Below are positions 53,701 through 64,000 of a stretch of DNA of 64,000 nucleotides, piece by piece; the stretch's first letter is position 1; every line of letters starts with the position of its first letter. Below the pieces are notes generated by a model that saw only the letters and a program-made list of their open reading frames with translations, was not told the DNA's origin and made no database searches. This stretch comes from Sporothrix humicola (lineage: Eukaryota; Ascomycota; Sordariomycetes; Ophiostomatales; Ophiostomataceae): positions 434,001 to 498,000 of the forward strand of contig WNYE01000011.1 in the NCBI GenBank assembly GCA_021396245.1. The letters are read 5' to 3'. A program made the translations under genes and the position numbers.

Positions 53701-53929
53701 CGCGCGCCGTGTGCTGCTGACGCACTTTTCGCAGCGGTACCCCAAGATCCCCGTCTTCAACGCGGGCGAGAACAACAGCGTCAAGGAGATGCAGGTGCTC
53801 GTGGCGTTTGACCAGATGACGGTGCGCCTGGGCGACTTCAAGACGGCTGCCGCGTTCTTGCCGGCGTTGCAGAAGCTGTACGAGGGCGAGGAAGTCCAGG
53901 GCAAAAAGGACAAGGACAAGGAGACATAG
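50732..53929 (+). CDS. TRZ1: Long-form tRNase Z (ELAC2/Trz1)
   Basis: The endonuclease that removes 3' trailers from tRNA precursors. It is 1065 residues and intronless. Residues 1-50 are rich in Arg, Ser and Leu with almost no acidic residues (RSAFYNRTPLCRFAPRQ), like a mitochondrial presequence. Met53 (MHKSKRQRTK, at 50888) could start a nuclear/cytosolic form. The inactive N-terminal beta-lactamase-like half covers about 140-640 with an Ala/Lys-rich insertion near 250-305. The catalytic half covers about 745-1040: LGTGSAIPSKYRNVSA, the zinc motif SHLHADHHLG near 813, SGDCRPSDEF near 937, HESTF near 960 and LTHFSQRYPKIP near 996. All expected metal ligands are present. The length is at the long end for fungi. 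Confidence 0.95.
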   Translation: MRSAFYNRTPLCRFAPRQISSLRPLPSIFLSSPPRSLFSTTTTLLSPPPPPPMHKSKRQRTKPPHSPSRHASPFRSPTPESTTNSNTSTSPKGGYSKHNYDTSRRSAPYGTALESTTIPKGLFPPSTKHFPAFRFSRSRKIRARYFLFEDRADKPAKDTKLANYKTRTVAPMLNYVQILTTPTADTPGTCLVVHHDNRRYLFGNVAEGTQRAFVQQKVALSRVEELFLTGPIGWQTAGGLLGMVLTVAEVVQSARAAAIDEAKAKLEKTLKNMENQKAKTKAAAKPNPKIDEALQAAKNNLAAAESAPARTLSIHGGTNLSHLIATARRFIFRKGMPIKPHEIREDTSLTQAASASSSSPDGFRDPDWTDENIMVWYVPVFADSVEPNPKKRMHEEEDSNRQAAIDSAMTAAEIEASDRELVSSVVNHMFDSDWKLDALVETTLHAAKLPAKLFVKDENGHLKEYDGPMPGSAPASDIPDIPVLVRQPWPGALITSLPRTQPARQSMCYIVRNYPRRGKFDAQAAARLGVDKRDNRNLVAGQSVVTKDGKTVTPDMVIAADVEGAAFAVVELPDTSYIDAFLAKPEWSEANSKMLGAIDTMFWLLGPGVVADARIQEFMKKHSGIRHTVSSTDTCGNRLALSSAAALQVKHNRVDPDRFPIQQYDNVAKLADVESPPYVAARTGWSVRLAPQVLEEDQKVFPYVDFADAIREMDRKVLSLADNARAQIAEPAFKQAVDAANTSLPYPDAEVIPLGTGSAIPSKYRNVSATLVRVPGVGSYLFDCGENTLGSMRRLFGEEKLNEVLRELRVLWISHLHADHHLGTVSVLKAWRDATAGEPHRRLMVASHVNMLHWLREYSDVEDFGIERLYQVDLDAPDFPRTKICTPKIFSDSEAAEFGLDQIDACRVEHCHGALAVVFTWRPDPTNPGAGPLKVSYSGDCRPSDEFGVIGRGTTLLIHESTFDDELAGEARAKKHSTMGEALSVGRAMGARRVLLTHFSQRYPKIPVFNAGENNSVKEMQVLVAFDQMTVRLGDFKTAAAFLPALQKLYEGEEVQGKKDKDKET

Positions 53930-54319
53930 ACAAGATGGTGTATCTAAAAAAAATCTCAACGTAATCATATTTAAAAGCGAATTCATGATGTTTCCAAACT
54001 TGAAAATGAAGGTGAATTTCAATGCATTTTTATTACACGTGATAATTATTCAAAAATGAAATACTAGAAGATTGGTACATAAATAAAACTAAAAATAAAT
54101 TAATGAAAACGAAAACTTAGCAAATACAAGGTAACTTGTAGCTCACAGGCAATATGGCAAAATATGTTCAAGATGAAAAAGGTGAATTGTTTTTTGATTT
54201 TCTTTGCAGAAAAAAATCATCGCCACACAAAGGTGGATGTATCTATTGTTTGTTTTGATAAAGGACAAAGGAAATGCTGACAAAGGAAAGTATCAAAGGA
54301 GTGTAAAGGCTTTTAGTGT
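53930..54319. other. AT-rich convergent intergenic region
   Basis: Holds the 3' ends of tRNase Z (plus) and the large disordered protein (minus). Strongly AT-rich, with a CACGTG-like TACACGTG near 54034. No gene seen. Confidence 0.5.
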
Positions 54320-57300
54320 TTAATAAATAGCCGGCCCTGGCCACTCGGTGCACTGGGTTGTCTGTGAGTCGGGCCGGATTCGTGTCGGCGTCGACGGAGG
54401 CTGCACAGAGGAGCGAGGCGTGCTCTGGCGCTGCTGCTTTGTGTCTGCGGGCGTCTTGGGCAGGGGCTTGTTCTGGATCTGGGCCTGCGCCTGCGACCGC
54501 GGCGTCATTGGGATGCGCATCTGGGGCGGGGGCACAGAGCGAGAGACAGTGCTAGGTTGGACATTGGGCCGCCGGCTGTTGGCGGGCTGGTAGTGGTTGA
54601 GGTTGCGCGCGGCCGGCGGGTTCTGGCCGCGGCCGGCAGGTGTAGGCGTTGCGGGAACCTCGCGGGAGCGAGACGAAAGAGGCTGGCGAGATGCAGAGGG
54701 CAGGCGCTGGCGAGCACCGGCCAGGACCTGTGCCTTGGCTAGTGCCCGCGCCTCCGCCTTGGCCTGCTCCAGGACGATGACACTAATCGAATCGTCGGGG
54801 AGGACGGTGCACTTTGCCAGCTCCTCGAAGTTCTCCTCGTAGACGTCCTCGACGAGGCGGGCGCCGGCGCTGGGGAAGAGCTTGGAGGGTGCGCGGGGGA
54901 TCCAGTTGGAGATGGCGTCGGCCTTGGTGAGCGGGGCGGGCTGAGACTGAGAACGGGGGGCAGCAGCAGGAGCAGGAGGAAGAGCAGGAGCACGAGGAGC
55001 GGGAGCAGTCGTTCTGAGCGTCTTGACAAACTTGTGCACGGGCTTGGCTGGGATAGGAGCAGGAGCCGTGAAAGGAATATCAGCCATGGGGTTGGGCCAG
55101 GCAGTGGCCGAGGTGGCGGTTGAGTTGACGGATGAGCGGGTGGCCGCTTGGGCAGCACGGACAGAAGGCACGGACGCAGCGGACGGGGCCGAGACAACCG
55201 AAGCAGCCTTGGCCGGCTTGACCGTCTTGGCCATGGCCGACTTGGTCGACTTGGTCAGCCGTTCAAACAGGCCCGTGGGGACGGCCGACTTTTGGGCCAT
55301 GGACGGCAGCTTGTAGGGCGAAGACGTCTGCGGCTGCGAGAAGCGGCTGAGGCCCGAGATGACCGAGGAGCCAGAAGCAGAAGTCGAGGCAGCGGGAGCT
55401 GTGCTCGGGGCGGTGCTCTTGGAGACGGTCGAAGTGGCCGAACGAGGCGTCGAGCGAGGTGTCGAGGCCGAGCGGGAAGTGGAAGTCGTGCGAGAGGTGG
55501 ACGTCATGGGCGTAGAAGGAGTAATGGGCGTGCGCGAGCGAGAAGAAGTCAAAGTCGGCGCCGCCGGCGGAGGACGAGCACGGCCGACAGTGCTGCTGCT
55601 GGTGTTAATGTACGAGACGTTCATGTTGGCCTGCAGGGCGACGTAGGACCCGGCGGAGGCCGGCGTGCGGACCGTCGGAGGCGGGATAAACGTCGTCGAC
55701 GCAACACGAGGAGTGCGAAGGGTGCGGTCAGCGAGAGGAGTCCGAGAAGAAGGAGTTGAGGCCGGGTCACGAGACGGCGACCGCGAGATAGACGAGCGCA
55801 CCGACGAGACAGACGATCTGGGAGCCCGCGACGCCGACGACACGCCAGAGACCTGGGAGTCGCCGCTGACGTTGGAGTAGACGGACGCCGTCTTTGGCTT
55901 TGTCTCCTTCTCTCTCTGACGAAGCTGGGTGGCCGTCGTAGTCCGCGAGTAGACGCTCGACGCCGGAGCCGGAGGATATTCGCGGGGCTGAGTCGGCGTC
56001 GGGCACGACGGACGGGGCGGGATCGAGAACTGCGAGGAGCGCTGCGACAGATGCTGTGAGAATGACATGACCGACCGGGATGACGGGGGACGCGAAGAGA
56101 GGGCCGACACCGCCGACACGACCGAAGCCGCGCTGGTCCGGTTGGCCGCCGAAGATTTCGTAGCCGAGATGGGCGTGCCCGGAATGGCGGAGAGAAGGCG
56201 AGGAACAGGAGGAACAGGAGGGGGAGGAGTCGAGGGACGGGAAGGGCTAGTGCGAGCACCGGCACGAGAGCCGGCACGGTAGGTAGAACCAACACGAGAA
56301 CCAGCACGAGACGCAGGGCCAACAGTCGTCGCTGGGGTCTGCGTGTAGACGCTGACCGAGACGTAGGAACCTTCGTCGTCGTCATTCTCCCGAGACTCCC
56401 CACCCACGGCCGACGAAATCACCGTCTGCGAGTCGAGCACGTTGCGGCGGTAGTCCTCCTCCCAGTCGGGAGTTGGCTTGTTCACCACAGACGCACCCGC
56501 CTGCACATTCGATGATGTGCGTCGGTTGAAGTAGTCGTCGTAGCCGAGATGCGCCAAGTAGTCGCTGCCGACCATCGACGGCGGCGGCTTCTGTGACCGG
56601 CGCTCGACTTCTTCAACGTCTTCCTCCATCTCCTCCTCCTCCTCGTACTCTTCGTGCTCACCCTCAGACTCATTGTCTCCGATAACAAAATACAAGCAGT
56701 CGTAGTCCTGAGCATCACCCTCAAACCCGTCCTCCTCGACCTCCTCGTAGTACCGCGCCTCCGGCTGCTCCTGCGTCGCGTACTGCTCGCCAATGACCGA
56801 CTCCTCGTAGTGCTGGAGGAGGTCGGCGTCGGGCGGCAGCAGCGGCAGCGGCAGGCGGTGGCCGTTCTGGGTCACCATCCGCGGCAGCCGCTTTTCTTTG
56901 GTGTGCCGCCGCCGCTGGTTGTCGCAGTGCCGCACCTGGTACAGCTTCTCGCCGAGCTCCGTGCTGCGCTCGCGGATCTCGTGCGCCGCGTCGGCGCCGT
57001 GCTCGTTGCCAAACACAGCAATGTACACCTCGATGACGCTGTACAGGTTCGGGTAGGGCGTCGGGTACGCGAGGCGCATCTGGCCCGTCCGCGGGTCGGG
57101 CTTGGGCTCCTTGGGCCGCCGGCCGCGCTTGATGTCGCGCCGCCGCTTTTCGTCCTGGTCCTCGGCGATGCGGCTCAGCAGGCTCGCCCGCAGGTCGATC
57201 AGGGACTGCGCGCGCGAGCCGACGGCCGCTATGATGCACGCCTCGCAAGGGCTGGCCAGGTGAGGGAAGCGCATGCTGCTGGGGATGTGTGCCGCGTGGG

Positions 57301-57964
57301 GTTTGGAGGAGGAAGACGATGACTTCATCGACGACTTCGTCGACGACTTTGACTTTCCCTTGCCCTTGTGGGACTTGCCAGAGGACTGGCGGCCCTTTTC
57401 GAGCGCGCGGAACGTGTGGCGGTCGCACCACAGTGCGCTGATGCCGATCACCCGTAGACCCCAGTCTTGGACATCCTGGGAGTTGCAAACAGTGATAGAG
57501 TCAGCGTTGTCACCCCCCGCCTCGTCGTGCGTCGGGTGCCGGCGCACCCAGTCAGCATGGTCGCAGACCTCGCGCGTGAGAAACAAAAAGATCTCGCGCA
57601 CGACGTCCGGGTTAAGACCCCGATGGGCCCGGCACAGAACCGTCGGCGTGTGGCTCGGGTGCAGCACGGCGTCAATGTTGATGCCCTGCTCGGCCGCCTT
57701 GGCGGCCACGTGCGCGGCACCACCTGAGGCCGCAATGATGAGCCGCTTGGCCATCTGGCTGGCCTTGACGGAAAGATGGGGGATCTGGGGCGCCTGGAGG
57801 CAGCGCGGCAGGCCCGGGATGCGGGACTGCTGCTCGTTCATCCAGCGGCTCGACGGTTTCGCGGTGTGGCGGCCTGCATCCTTGAGCCGGTGCTGGTGCA
57901 GGTTCATGACGATGGCCATCGCGTAGAGGTCATCGTCCTTGATCTGGCGAAGATGGCTAGGCAT
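54320..57964 (-). CDS. Large, mostly disordered fungal protein, unknown
   Basis: A 1214-residue intronless protein. I chose the ATG at 57964 (MPSHLRQIKDDDLYAMAIVM) because the upstream extension of the frame starts at GTG and reads as leader. About residues 1-400 look ordered: RLIIAASGGAAHVAAKAAEQG, then NPDVVREIFLFLTREVCDH, a Lys/Ser run near 220, SPCEACIIAAVGSRAQSLIDL, and YPNLYSVIEVYIAVFGNE. A Glu-rich acidic stretch near 490-510 follows. The rest is Ser/Thr/Pro/Arg-rich with many SR and SP dipeptides, consistent with phosphorylation and perhaps cytoskeletal or septal localisation, but that is a guess. I do not recognise the family. Several long antisense frames across it are shadows. Confidence 0.85.
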   Translation of the reverse strand: MPSHLRQIKDDDLYAMAIVMNLHQHRLKDAGRHTAKPSSRWMNEQQSRIPGLPRCLQAPQIPHLSVKASQMAKRLIIAASGGAAHVAAKAAEQGINIDAVLHPSHTPTVLCRAHRGLNPDVVREIFLFLTREVCDHADWVRRHPTHDEAGGDNADSITVCNSQDVQDWGLRVIGISALWCDRHTFRALEKGRQSSGKSHKGKGKSKSSTKSSMKSSSSSSKPHAAHIPSSMRFPHLASPCEACIIAAVGSRAQSLIDLRASLLSRIAEDQDEKRRRDIKRGRRPKEPKPDPRTGQMRLAYPTPYPNLYSVIEVYIAVFGNEHGADAAHEIRERSTELGEKLYQVRHCDNQRRRHTKEKRLPRMVTQNGHRLPLPLLPPDADLLQHYEESVIGEQYATQEQPEARYYEEVEEDGFEGDAQDYDCLYFVIGDNESEGEHEEYEEEEEMEEDVEEVERRSQKPPPSMVGSDYLAHLGYDDYFNRRTSSNVQAGASVVNKPTPDWEEDYRRNVLDSQTVISSAVGGESRENDDDEGSYVSVSVYTQTPATTVGPASRAGSRVGSTYRAGSRAGARTSPSRPSTPPPPVPPVPRLLSAIPGTPISATKSSAANRTSAASVVSAVSALSSRPPSSRSVMSFSQHLSQRSSQFSIPPRPSCPTPTQPREYPPAPASSVYSRTTTATQLRQREKETKPKTASVYSNVSGDSQVSGVSSASRAPRSSVSSVRSSISRSPSRDPASTPSSRTPLADRTLRTPRVASTTFIPPPTVRTPASAGSYVALQANMNVSYINTSSSTVGRARPPPAAPTLTSSRSRTPITPSTPMTSTSRTTSTSRSASTPRSTPRSATSTVSKSTAPSTAPAASTSASGSSVISGLSRFSQPQTSSPYKLPSMAQKSAVPTGLFERLTKSTKSAMAKTVKPAKAASVVSAPSAASVPSVRAAQAATRSSVNSTATSATAWPNPMADIPFTAPAPIPAKPVHKFVKTLRTTAPAPRAPALPPAPAAAPRSQSQPAPLTKADAISNWIPRAPSKLFPSAGARLVEDVYEENFEELAKCTVLPDDSISVIVLEQAKAEARALAKAQVLAGARQRLPSASRQPLSSRSREVPATPTPAGRGQNPPAARNLNHYQPANSRRPNVQPSTVSRSVPPPQMRIPMTPRSQAQAQIQNKPLPKTPADTKQQRQSTPRSSVQPPSTPTRIRPDSQTTQCTEWPGPAIY

Positions 57965-59719
57965 TTTGAAAAGAATTGTGGATATACTCAAAGATCTTTT
58001 GGGCAAAGGCGAAAGAAAAGAGAGACAGCGAGAGAAAGAGGAGTGAGAAAGAAGTGTTCGGAAGCGAGTATGGCTCACTCAAGGTCGTTTGCTCCAGGCA
58101 AACAGACAAGAACTCCTTTCAACTTTCCGCTTTTCTGTCCTTGTTTCTTGAACCGTCGTCGTGTATCGCTCAATAGATCTTCAAGCGAAAGAGTGTTGAT
58201 GTTGTCGAATGGTGTATGGTGTATGGTATATGGTCCTGGAATAAATAATAAATGGGGGATTCGACATAAAGGAAGACTGTCTGCTTACCATGATGCAACG
58301 GGATTGGGGGCCACTCTTATATATAGCAGACCATCCGATCTTGTTCGTGTTTGCAGTTGCGAACAATACCCCCCCTTGTTGTTCTGGTGTACAAAGGGCG
58401 GAGGGCATGCCGGGTCTCACTGAACAAACAGCCCGGCAGCCTTGTATGAACAGCTTGCGTGAACATATTTGTCGGATCGCAGATAGTGAGTTGATATGTG
58501 ATAGGGTGGTCGTCAGCAGTACTTTTTGGGAGAAAAGAAAAGAAGGAAAGAAGGAAAGTCAGAAAGAATGAAACCGCGGAGAAAAGAAAGAAAGAAACGA
58601 GGCCAGGAAGAGTGAACAAGGCTGGCCCCCAAGACTAAAGAACCTTGCCGGTTTCCGAGCGGCGAATAGAACGTGTTCACGCATCGGGAAGTCTTCTCTC
58701 GCCTTTGTTCACTGTCGATGAAAAGCACAAAATATCGGCGGCTTTGTCTGGGTCGTCGTTTCTTTGAATTCTGGTTTGAGCACAACTAAACAATGGAACA
58801 TCAACAATGGTCAGTTTTCGACCAATCACATGCAAGAATAAGCCGCTGTTATCAAAATGTTGGAGAATCGTCAAATCGGAAAACAGGAAATACGTACCGA
58901 GATGTGCATCATGACTGCTGCTGTCTGTAGATGATAAGCATTTCGTTGAGGATATTTGTTATTGTTGCCGACATTGCTGAGATCTATTCAAGGAAAGCAT
59001 CGTGTCTTCTGTAATTGCTGCGTTCTAGGCGTGGTTCGTTTGCATCGTGATCGATTTGCTTTTTTATTTGCTGTTCGAGTTTCTCGTTTCTCGTCTCTCA
59101 AGATCCTGTCTCTCTTCCAAAAACTGACACGAGAATCGTAACACTAAGACTAATAAGCAGATAAAGCAATGCACAATAATGGAATACAGTCCTAAAGGCA
59201 TCAAGCACTTGTCTGAATGAGAAAAACGACAAAGGGTTGGAGATGCAAACATTTAGAGTTGAAAGCATAAAATAACAGAATAAGACATGATAACAAACAA
59301 CACGATCCGGCCTCGTTCCTCCTGGTCGTTTTGCCGTCGTTGCAAACAAAAATCAAATGAGAAAAAAGTGAAATGAAAATCATCGTACGCCTCCAGATTC
59401 TGCCCAGGCAGTTAAATCCATGCCCTCCTATGCTCCAAAAAGTAGAAAGAAAGAAGAAAAAAACAAGAAGAAGATGATAAAGAAACAACTCCCGTATAAA
59501 GCTAAAGTGTGGAAGAAAAAAAGTAAAAAGTCATCCCGGCCGATTAAGCCTCCCAAGATATGTGGTGTTTTGGTCGTGTCCGCGTCGTGTCAAAAGCAAA
59601 AAGAAGTCGAAGTCGTTGATTTCCAAATCCAAAATGTACACGGAGGAGAACTTGTCGAGTTTGTCGAGTGGCCCCCCTCACTCCCGTTTGTACTGTGCGT
59701 ACCGTGCACCCGGCGCCCT
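57965..59719. other. Intergenic region, 1.75 kb
   Basis: Upstream region of the large disordered protein (minus strand; TATATATAG near 58318 and CT-rich leader in the coding sense at 57.97-58.06 kb) and 3' flank of the kinase. An A/G-rich stretch lies at 58.53-58.61 kb. AT-rich at 59.1-59.3 kb. No gene or RNA recognised. Confidence 0.5.
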
Positions 59720-62570
59720 CTAGGCGTGCATCTGGGCGACCCTGGACGTCGTCCGCTCGCGGGAGGCACGGGCACGCTGGTGTCTTATCTTTGCTGCCTC
59801 GGTACCGTCGTCCTGAACGGCGATCTCGCGGAACCAAGGGTGATTCAGGGCTTCTTTCGCGGTGATGCGCTGGGCGGGATCGTAGATAAAGATGCGCTTC
59901 AGCAGGTCGAGGAACTGCCGCAGGAAGGGGCTCGATGTAGGGATGATGTCCTGATGAGGTTAGTGGATGTACTACGTACGCAGAATAGTCGAACTCGCAT
60001 AAGGGTATCTGGGCATCTGCTTACATTCAACTTCTTCATGGCCTTAACAAATCGCCTTGAAGCACGAGTGGTTTCCTCGCACGGGTAGTCGAGCCTTAAC
60101 CGCTTGAAGTATCTGTTGTTGTTAGTAACCAATCACAAATATCTTAGGTCATCATTATGGGGACCTACTTGGACGCAGGGTTGCCGCCGTGGCGGGGAGA
60201 CTTGACCACCTGCTGGACGAGGTGGGAGTCGATGCGGCCGTCGCAAACAGCCTCCATCATAGCGAGGTGCTCGAGGTTGTCATGCGTCTGGAAGAGTGCG
60301 TCGCCCGTGAAAAACTCGACGAGGATGCAGCCTATGCTCCAAATATCACAGGGGAACGACCACCCGAGGCCCAAGATAATTTCTGGAGCCCGGTAATGGC
60401 GTGTAGATACGACAGAAGAATGGTACTCGTCCTGGAAGGTAGCCGATCCGAAATCGATGAGCCGAATCTCGGTGTCGAGGAGCACGCGTCTCTGAGTCGC
60501 CTGGCGTCCAACAGTAGTGGACGAGGAGGGGATTTTCCGGTTATACGTGAAAGTCTGGTAATTGGCGTCGACGAGCAGAATGTTTTCTGGCTTCAGGTCG
60601 GTGTGGATGAGTTGGAGGTCGTGGAGGACTAAGCAGGTCAGTATTAAGAACTTATGAGTGTTTTGGTAGATAGAAGCGTGGGCGAAACTCACAGGCAACG
60701 CTGGTGAAGAGCTGGCGAGCAAAGTTCTGGATCTGACTGTTGGGGAAGGGCACGAAACCGTTGCCCTTTAGGAAATCAAAGACACTCTGGCCAAGCAGGT
60801 CCATAACGATGCAGATGTGGCCGCGGAAGTCGAAGCATTCCCGCAAATGGATACACCGGTTGCGGTTCTCACGGTCGTTTGCTTTGAGTGTCTCAAGTAC
60901 ACGCAGTTCGATCCTCGAGGCGTCACGATATTTCTGGACGGAACGGATGATCTTGATGGCAACAAGCTCATTCTTTTCGCGGTCGCGGGCTTGGACGACC
61001 TTGCCGAACGTTCCCTGGCCAAGGAGTTTGACCATTTGGTCTGTATCTGTTAGCATCCTGTTGGTTGGGAATTTGTAAGGGGGTGTGTCGTAAACGTACA
61101 TCGTTTTGTTAGGTCGGTCTCGGGAACCACAATGTAATGGCCGTCGTCATCGTCGACCTTGAGGTTCTTGGAGTATGGCGCCTGTAGACACATTGTTAGC
61201 TGTGTTCATAAGTGCAGTCGTTTGCTGGGATGAAGAGAACGTACATCGCGAATGACCTTGACATCAACCTCGGCGGCCTTGACTGGTGGCAGAGGCGGCG
61301 GGCGGTAGTTGGCAAACGTGAGGCCCATTGCGGCCATTTCGCGGTCACGCTTCTTGGAGTCTGCCGCCTGTTGCCGCGTCGTCCGCTTGCGCTTTTGGCC
61401 GACGGTGTCGTAATCATACTGGCCGTTTGAAGATACGAGGGAAGGGGCCGCCGTATTGCCCGCAGTCGCCGTGGTGGAGGTGTAGAGAGTGGAGTTGGAG
61501 TTGGAGCCCGAGTTGGTGCGTTCACTAGAGATGGTAGACCCGGCTGAATGCACGTAGTTGTGCACGGGGTCGTAGCGGCTGCCACTGGTCGCGGCCACGA
61601 GGGAACTCGCAGGAGGCAGTGTCGTATGCTGTTGCTGATCGTCTGTTCGCCGACGCTTCTTCGCAACGTGCCGGTCACCGCCAGTGTTGGCACCATTGGC
61701 GAGCTGGTCCTTCTGGTCGTAGTGGTAGGCTACGGCCGCCACATCGACAGCACCGGTACCGTGATGTCCGACGTGTGTAGCGCCATTACGGTGCACGGCC
61801 GCGGCATTTGCACTGCCGTACTGGCCGTGGGCAGGCGCGTCGTGTTCGGGGCTGTCCTCAATGACAATGACTTCCTGGGGAAGGCCATTTTTGTAGAACG
61901 TGCCCCAATCGGGCGGACCAGATCGCCGACGCTTCCGTGGCGGTTGTGATCCATTCCCGCTCCCATTTCTGTTGTTGGCACCACTGCCACTTCCACCGCC
62001 CGGCGAGACGTTGTGTGTATGTTGTGAAGAGCCCATGGTGGCGTGCATGGAGGACTGGGAGGCAGCGTCGAGGGTCGAGGCCGAGGGGGTCGAACCCGAG
62101 GGAGCAGTGCCGTGGGACAGCCGTGAAGGGGGAGGTAATGTTATTGTTGTCGTGGCCGAGTAGCTGGGCGACGAGACGGCTGACCCGTGGTGGCCGTTGA
62201 GGCTGTGATGTTGTGAGGAATGATTCTGCTGGCTATGTGTATGTGATTGTGTCTGTGTCTGTGACTGTGCTGTGTGGTGATAGTGCTGCTGGTGTTGTGA
62301 TTGAGGCTGCCGAGCGTGATTTGAGTGGTTCGCAGCAACCGCGGCCCCGTTGGCCACAGCGGCCGGCACGAGATGGGACGACGACGGGGAGTAGGGGGCG
62401 TATGTGGCCACGGAAGCCGATGCAGACGATGGCGAGGACACCTGCGGAGGCGCGAGACGACTCGACTGGCCCGGGTGCGGATGTGACTGCCGGTATGAGG
62501 ACTGATGGGAGAATGGATAGCCAGCGGCGTAGTGAGGAAGCGTCGCAGTGGCCGTGGTAGGCGTCGACAT
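59720..62570 (-). CDS. LKH1: LAMMER (CLK/Lkh1-type) dual-specificity kinase
   Basis: Six exons give 846 residues: 61245-62570, 61100-61181, 60693-61046, 60169-60628, 60025-60112 and 59720-59950. Introns are 53-73 nt with CTAAC branch sites, and all junctions keep frame. The first 440 residues are disordered (His/Gln, Ser/Thr) with KKRRRTDD- and KRKR-type nuclear signals. The kinase domain covers about 475-825: GQGTFGKVV, VAIK, the CLK-type catalytic loop HTDLKPEN (Thr for Arg), IDFGSATF, and EHLAMMEAV, the site that names the family, with Ala where most members have Arg. It ends HPWFREI plus a short basic tail. LAMMER kinases phosphorylate SR proteins and control splicing, adhesion and development in fungi. 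Confidence 0.94.
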
Positions 62571-64000
62571 TGTGATTGTGTGGGGAGAGAAGGAGGAAGA
62601 GCGGTTGAATCGCTCAAAAGGAAGGAGGGTTCGCTCGTCGAGACGACGGAGGGAAGGGAAGGTGCGGAGGGGATGTTGACAATGAGATTGGTGGTGATGA
62701 AGGCTTGTCGACGTGAACGAAGGAGATTTCGACGTCGCCGTTGTCGAGAAAGAAGCGACAGCAGGAGCGACCGAGGGGAGGGGATAGAGTGAGAGCGATG
62801 ATGATGGGGGCCCTAGGCGGTAGTAGGGGCTTTGGGGGGAGAGGAAAGAGAGATGGCAGGTAGCGTGTGCAGGACAGTGCGGGCTACGCGGGCAACCACA
62901 GGCGTGGTTTTGGTGTTGCGGGTTGCGGGTTGGTAGCGGTTACAGGCCCTGGAGACTAGGGGCTGTTTTTTTCTGTAGCGTTTTGTAGCGTTCCGTAGTG
63001 GCCTTTCGTTCCGATAGCGTTTTGGTGCAAGAAGACTCGGTCTTGTATGTCGTTTTTGGGGCCCAAAACCAGTGAGGTTGTCGAAAGTAGACTCTCAGAA
63101 AATGCCGAAAGCTATGTGAGAAGAAAAAGAGCAGAAAGTGATTGCAAAATGCCGTTGTGTTTCGCTGTTTCGATAAGGGACGAAAAAAACGAGTCGTCTG
63201 AGGGCGTGTGCCTCAAAGGCGGACTGGGGGCAGCATTTGGCGGAGTTAGGGGGGCAAGACACAGGAGAGGGCGCGCGACCTGCAGTAGTCGTGGGATAGG
63301 CCTTGTTGGGTGTGTTTCCTTCGGTGTTCAATCACGCTTCCGGGTGGCCCGAACAGCAAGAACAGAGGCTTTTTGGGTGTCGTTTGAAAAGGTCAAAATG
63401 GACTCGAGAGGAGGAAGGAAACAGATGGCGATTGGGATAGAGAATCGTCGTTGGAAAAGGGTAGGAGCGTCGGACGTTCGAGGGCGAAAAGATCGAAAAA
63501 CAGGAAGGCGTTTGTTGTGGTGCGTCCATTTGCTGGGGCAGGCGTGTTGCGTGTGTGTGTGCACGAGTAAATTCCATCCAGAGTGCACTTTCTTCCGCTG
63601 TGTGCCAACGTCAGTGTGCCCCAGGGAGAGTGACAACAGTGCCGGCTCTGGTAGGCTTGGCTCTCTGGTTACTGTGTGTGGGAAGCGTTCTGGGTACCGG
63701 CTGGCGTGGCGGTGGAATGGTGGCAGAGAGTGGCAGAGAGGGGAAGGGGCGATGGAGCCACTCTAGAAGACGACCAACCCACTTGCGACGAGAGGGAGAG
63801 ACCAGACGGAAGGACTGTCTGGGCACTGTGCTGGCAATTACTGGGGCATCGAGGAAATAGTGGCTCTTGCCAATTCAGTCTTATCTCTGTTGTTGCGCCA
63901 TCGATACAGAACGCTGGGGACCCGATGGGATTGAATCTAAAATTCTTTCACAATTACGATCTGGGTCTATTGTCTGTTTGTTCGATTTCATTCTGGCCGT
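62571..64000. other. Upstream region of the kinase gene; no gene seen
   Basis: In the minus sense, the first kilobase is rich in pyrimidine runs (CTCTCTC, TTCTTTC), as expected for a promoter and 5' leader. TAGCGTTTTG-type short repeats occur near 62975-63000. A 239-codon plus-strand frame at 63047-63766 is antisense to this leader and has Arg/Gly/Cys-rich arbitrary composition, so I do not call it. Confidence 0.45.

Noticed and set aside
63047..63766. 239-codon plus-strand open frame
   Set aside because: Antisense to the kinase leader, composition arbitrary, no domain recognised.
1..64000. tRNA genes, rRNA, CRISPR arrays and centromeric or telomeric repeats
   Set aside because: No A-box/B-box pair, rRNA segment, spaced direct-repeat array or TTAGGG run was noticed by eye; a tRNAscan or Infernal run would settle the RNA genes.

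Overview
The window reads as the nuclear genome of a filamentous ascomycete (Pezizomycotina, most likely a Sordariomycete; the rank below phylum is inference). The signs are GC-rich genes set in pyrimidine-rich or AT-rich intergenic DNA, short introns of roughly 50-110 nt with GTANGT donors, CTAAC branch sites and CAG acceptors, a Zn2Cys6 regulator, a class II cAMP phosphodiesterase, a fungal CPS1/DIP2-type protein, a long tRNase Z and a LAMMER kinase. I assembled spliced models by hand; all reading frames close except where noted.

Layout. 1-5.2 kb: decayed DNA without an intact gene; minus-strand fragments resemble the integrase of a Ty1/Copia retrotransposon. 8.3 kb: an 88-residue membrane protein. 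10 kb: a secreted protein of unknown family. 11.2-17.4 kb (minus): a 1996-residue CPS1/DIP2-like protein with a DMAP1-binding N-terminus and two adenylate-forming domains. 20.2-22.7 kb: an 808-residue, probably nuclear, unknown protein. 26.9-29.7 kb: PDE1-type cAMP phosphodiesterase behind a long CT-rich leader. 29.8-39.6 kb (minus): three tandem paralogues of an F-box-like family with a shared Cys-rich N-terminus, shared intron positions and fast-changing acidic repeats; the third copy is truncated.

40.3-48.6 kb is the most coherent region: an EthD-domain protein, a 2,2-dialkylglycine decarboxylase-like class III aminotransferase, a divergently transcribed amino-acid permease, a Zn2Cys6 transcription factor and a Rid-family protein. 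I infer an amino-acid (possibly dialkylglycine such as Aib or isovaline) uptake and catabolic cluster. The promoter shared by decarboxylase and permease carries five copies of CCGGGAAA, two of them forming a perfect 16-bp palindrome, and the same element recurs in front of the Rid gene, so a common regulator is plausible.

48.9 kb: a secreted GH16 hydrolase. 49.9-50.5 kb: a 5'-end fragment of a pogo/Fot1-like DNA transposon. 50.7-53.9 kb: tRNase Z with a probable mitochondrial presequence. 54.3-58.0 kb (minus): a large, mostly disordered fungal protein. 59.7-62.6 kb (minus): a six-exon LAMMER kinase. I saw no tRNA, rRNA or CRISPR array; these were looked for only by eye.
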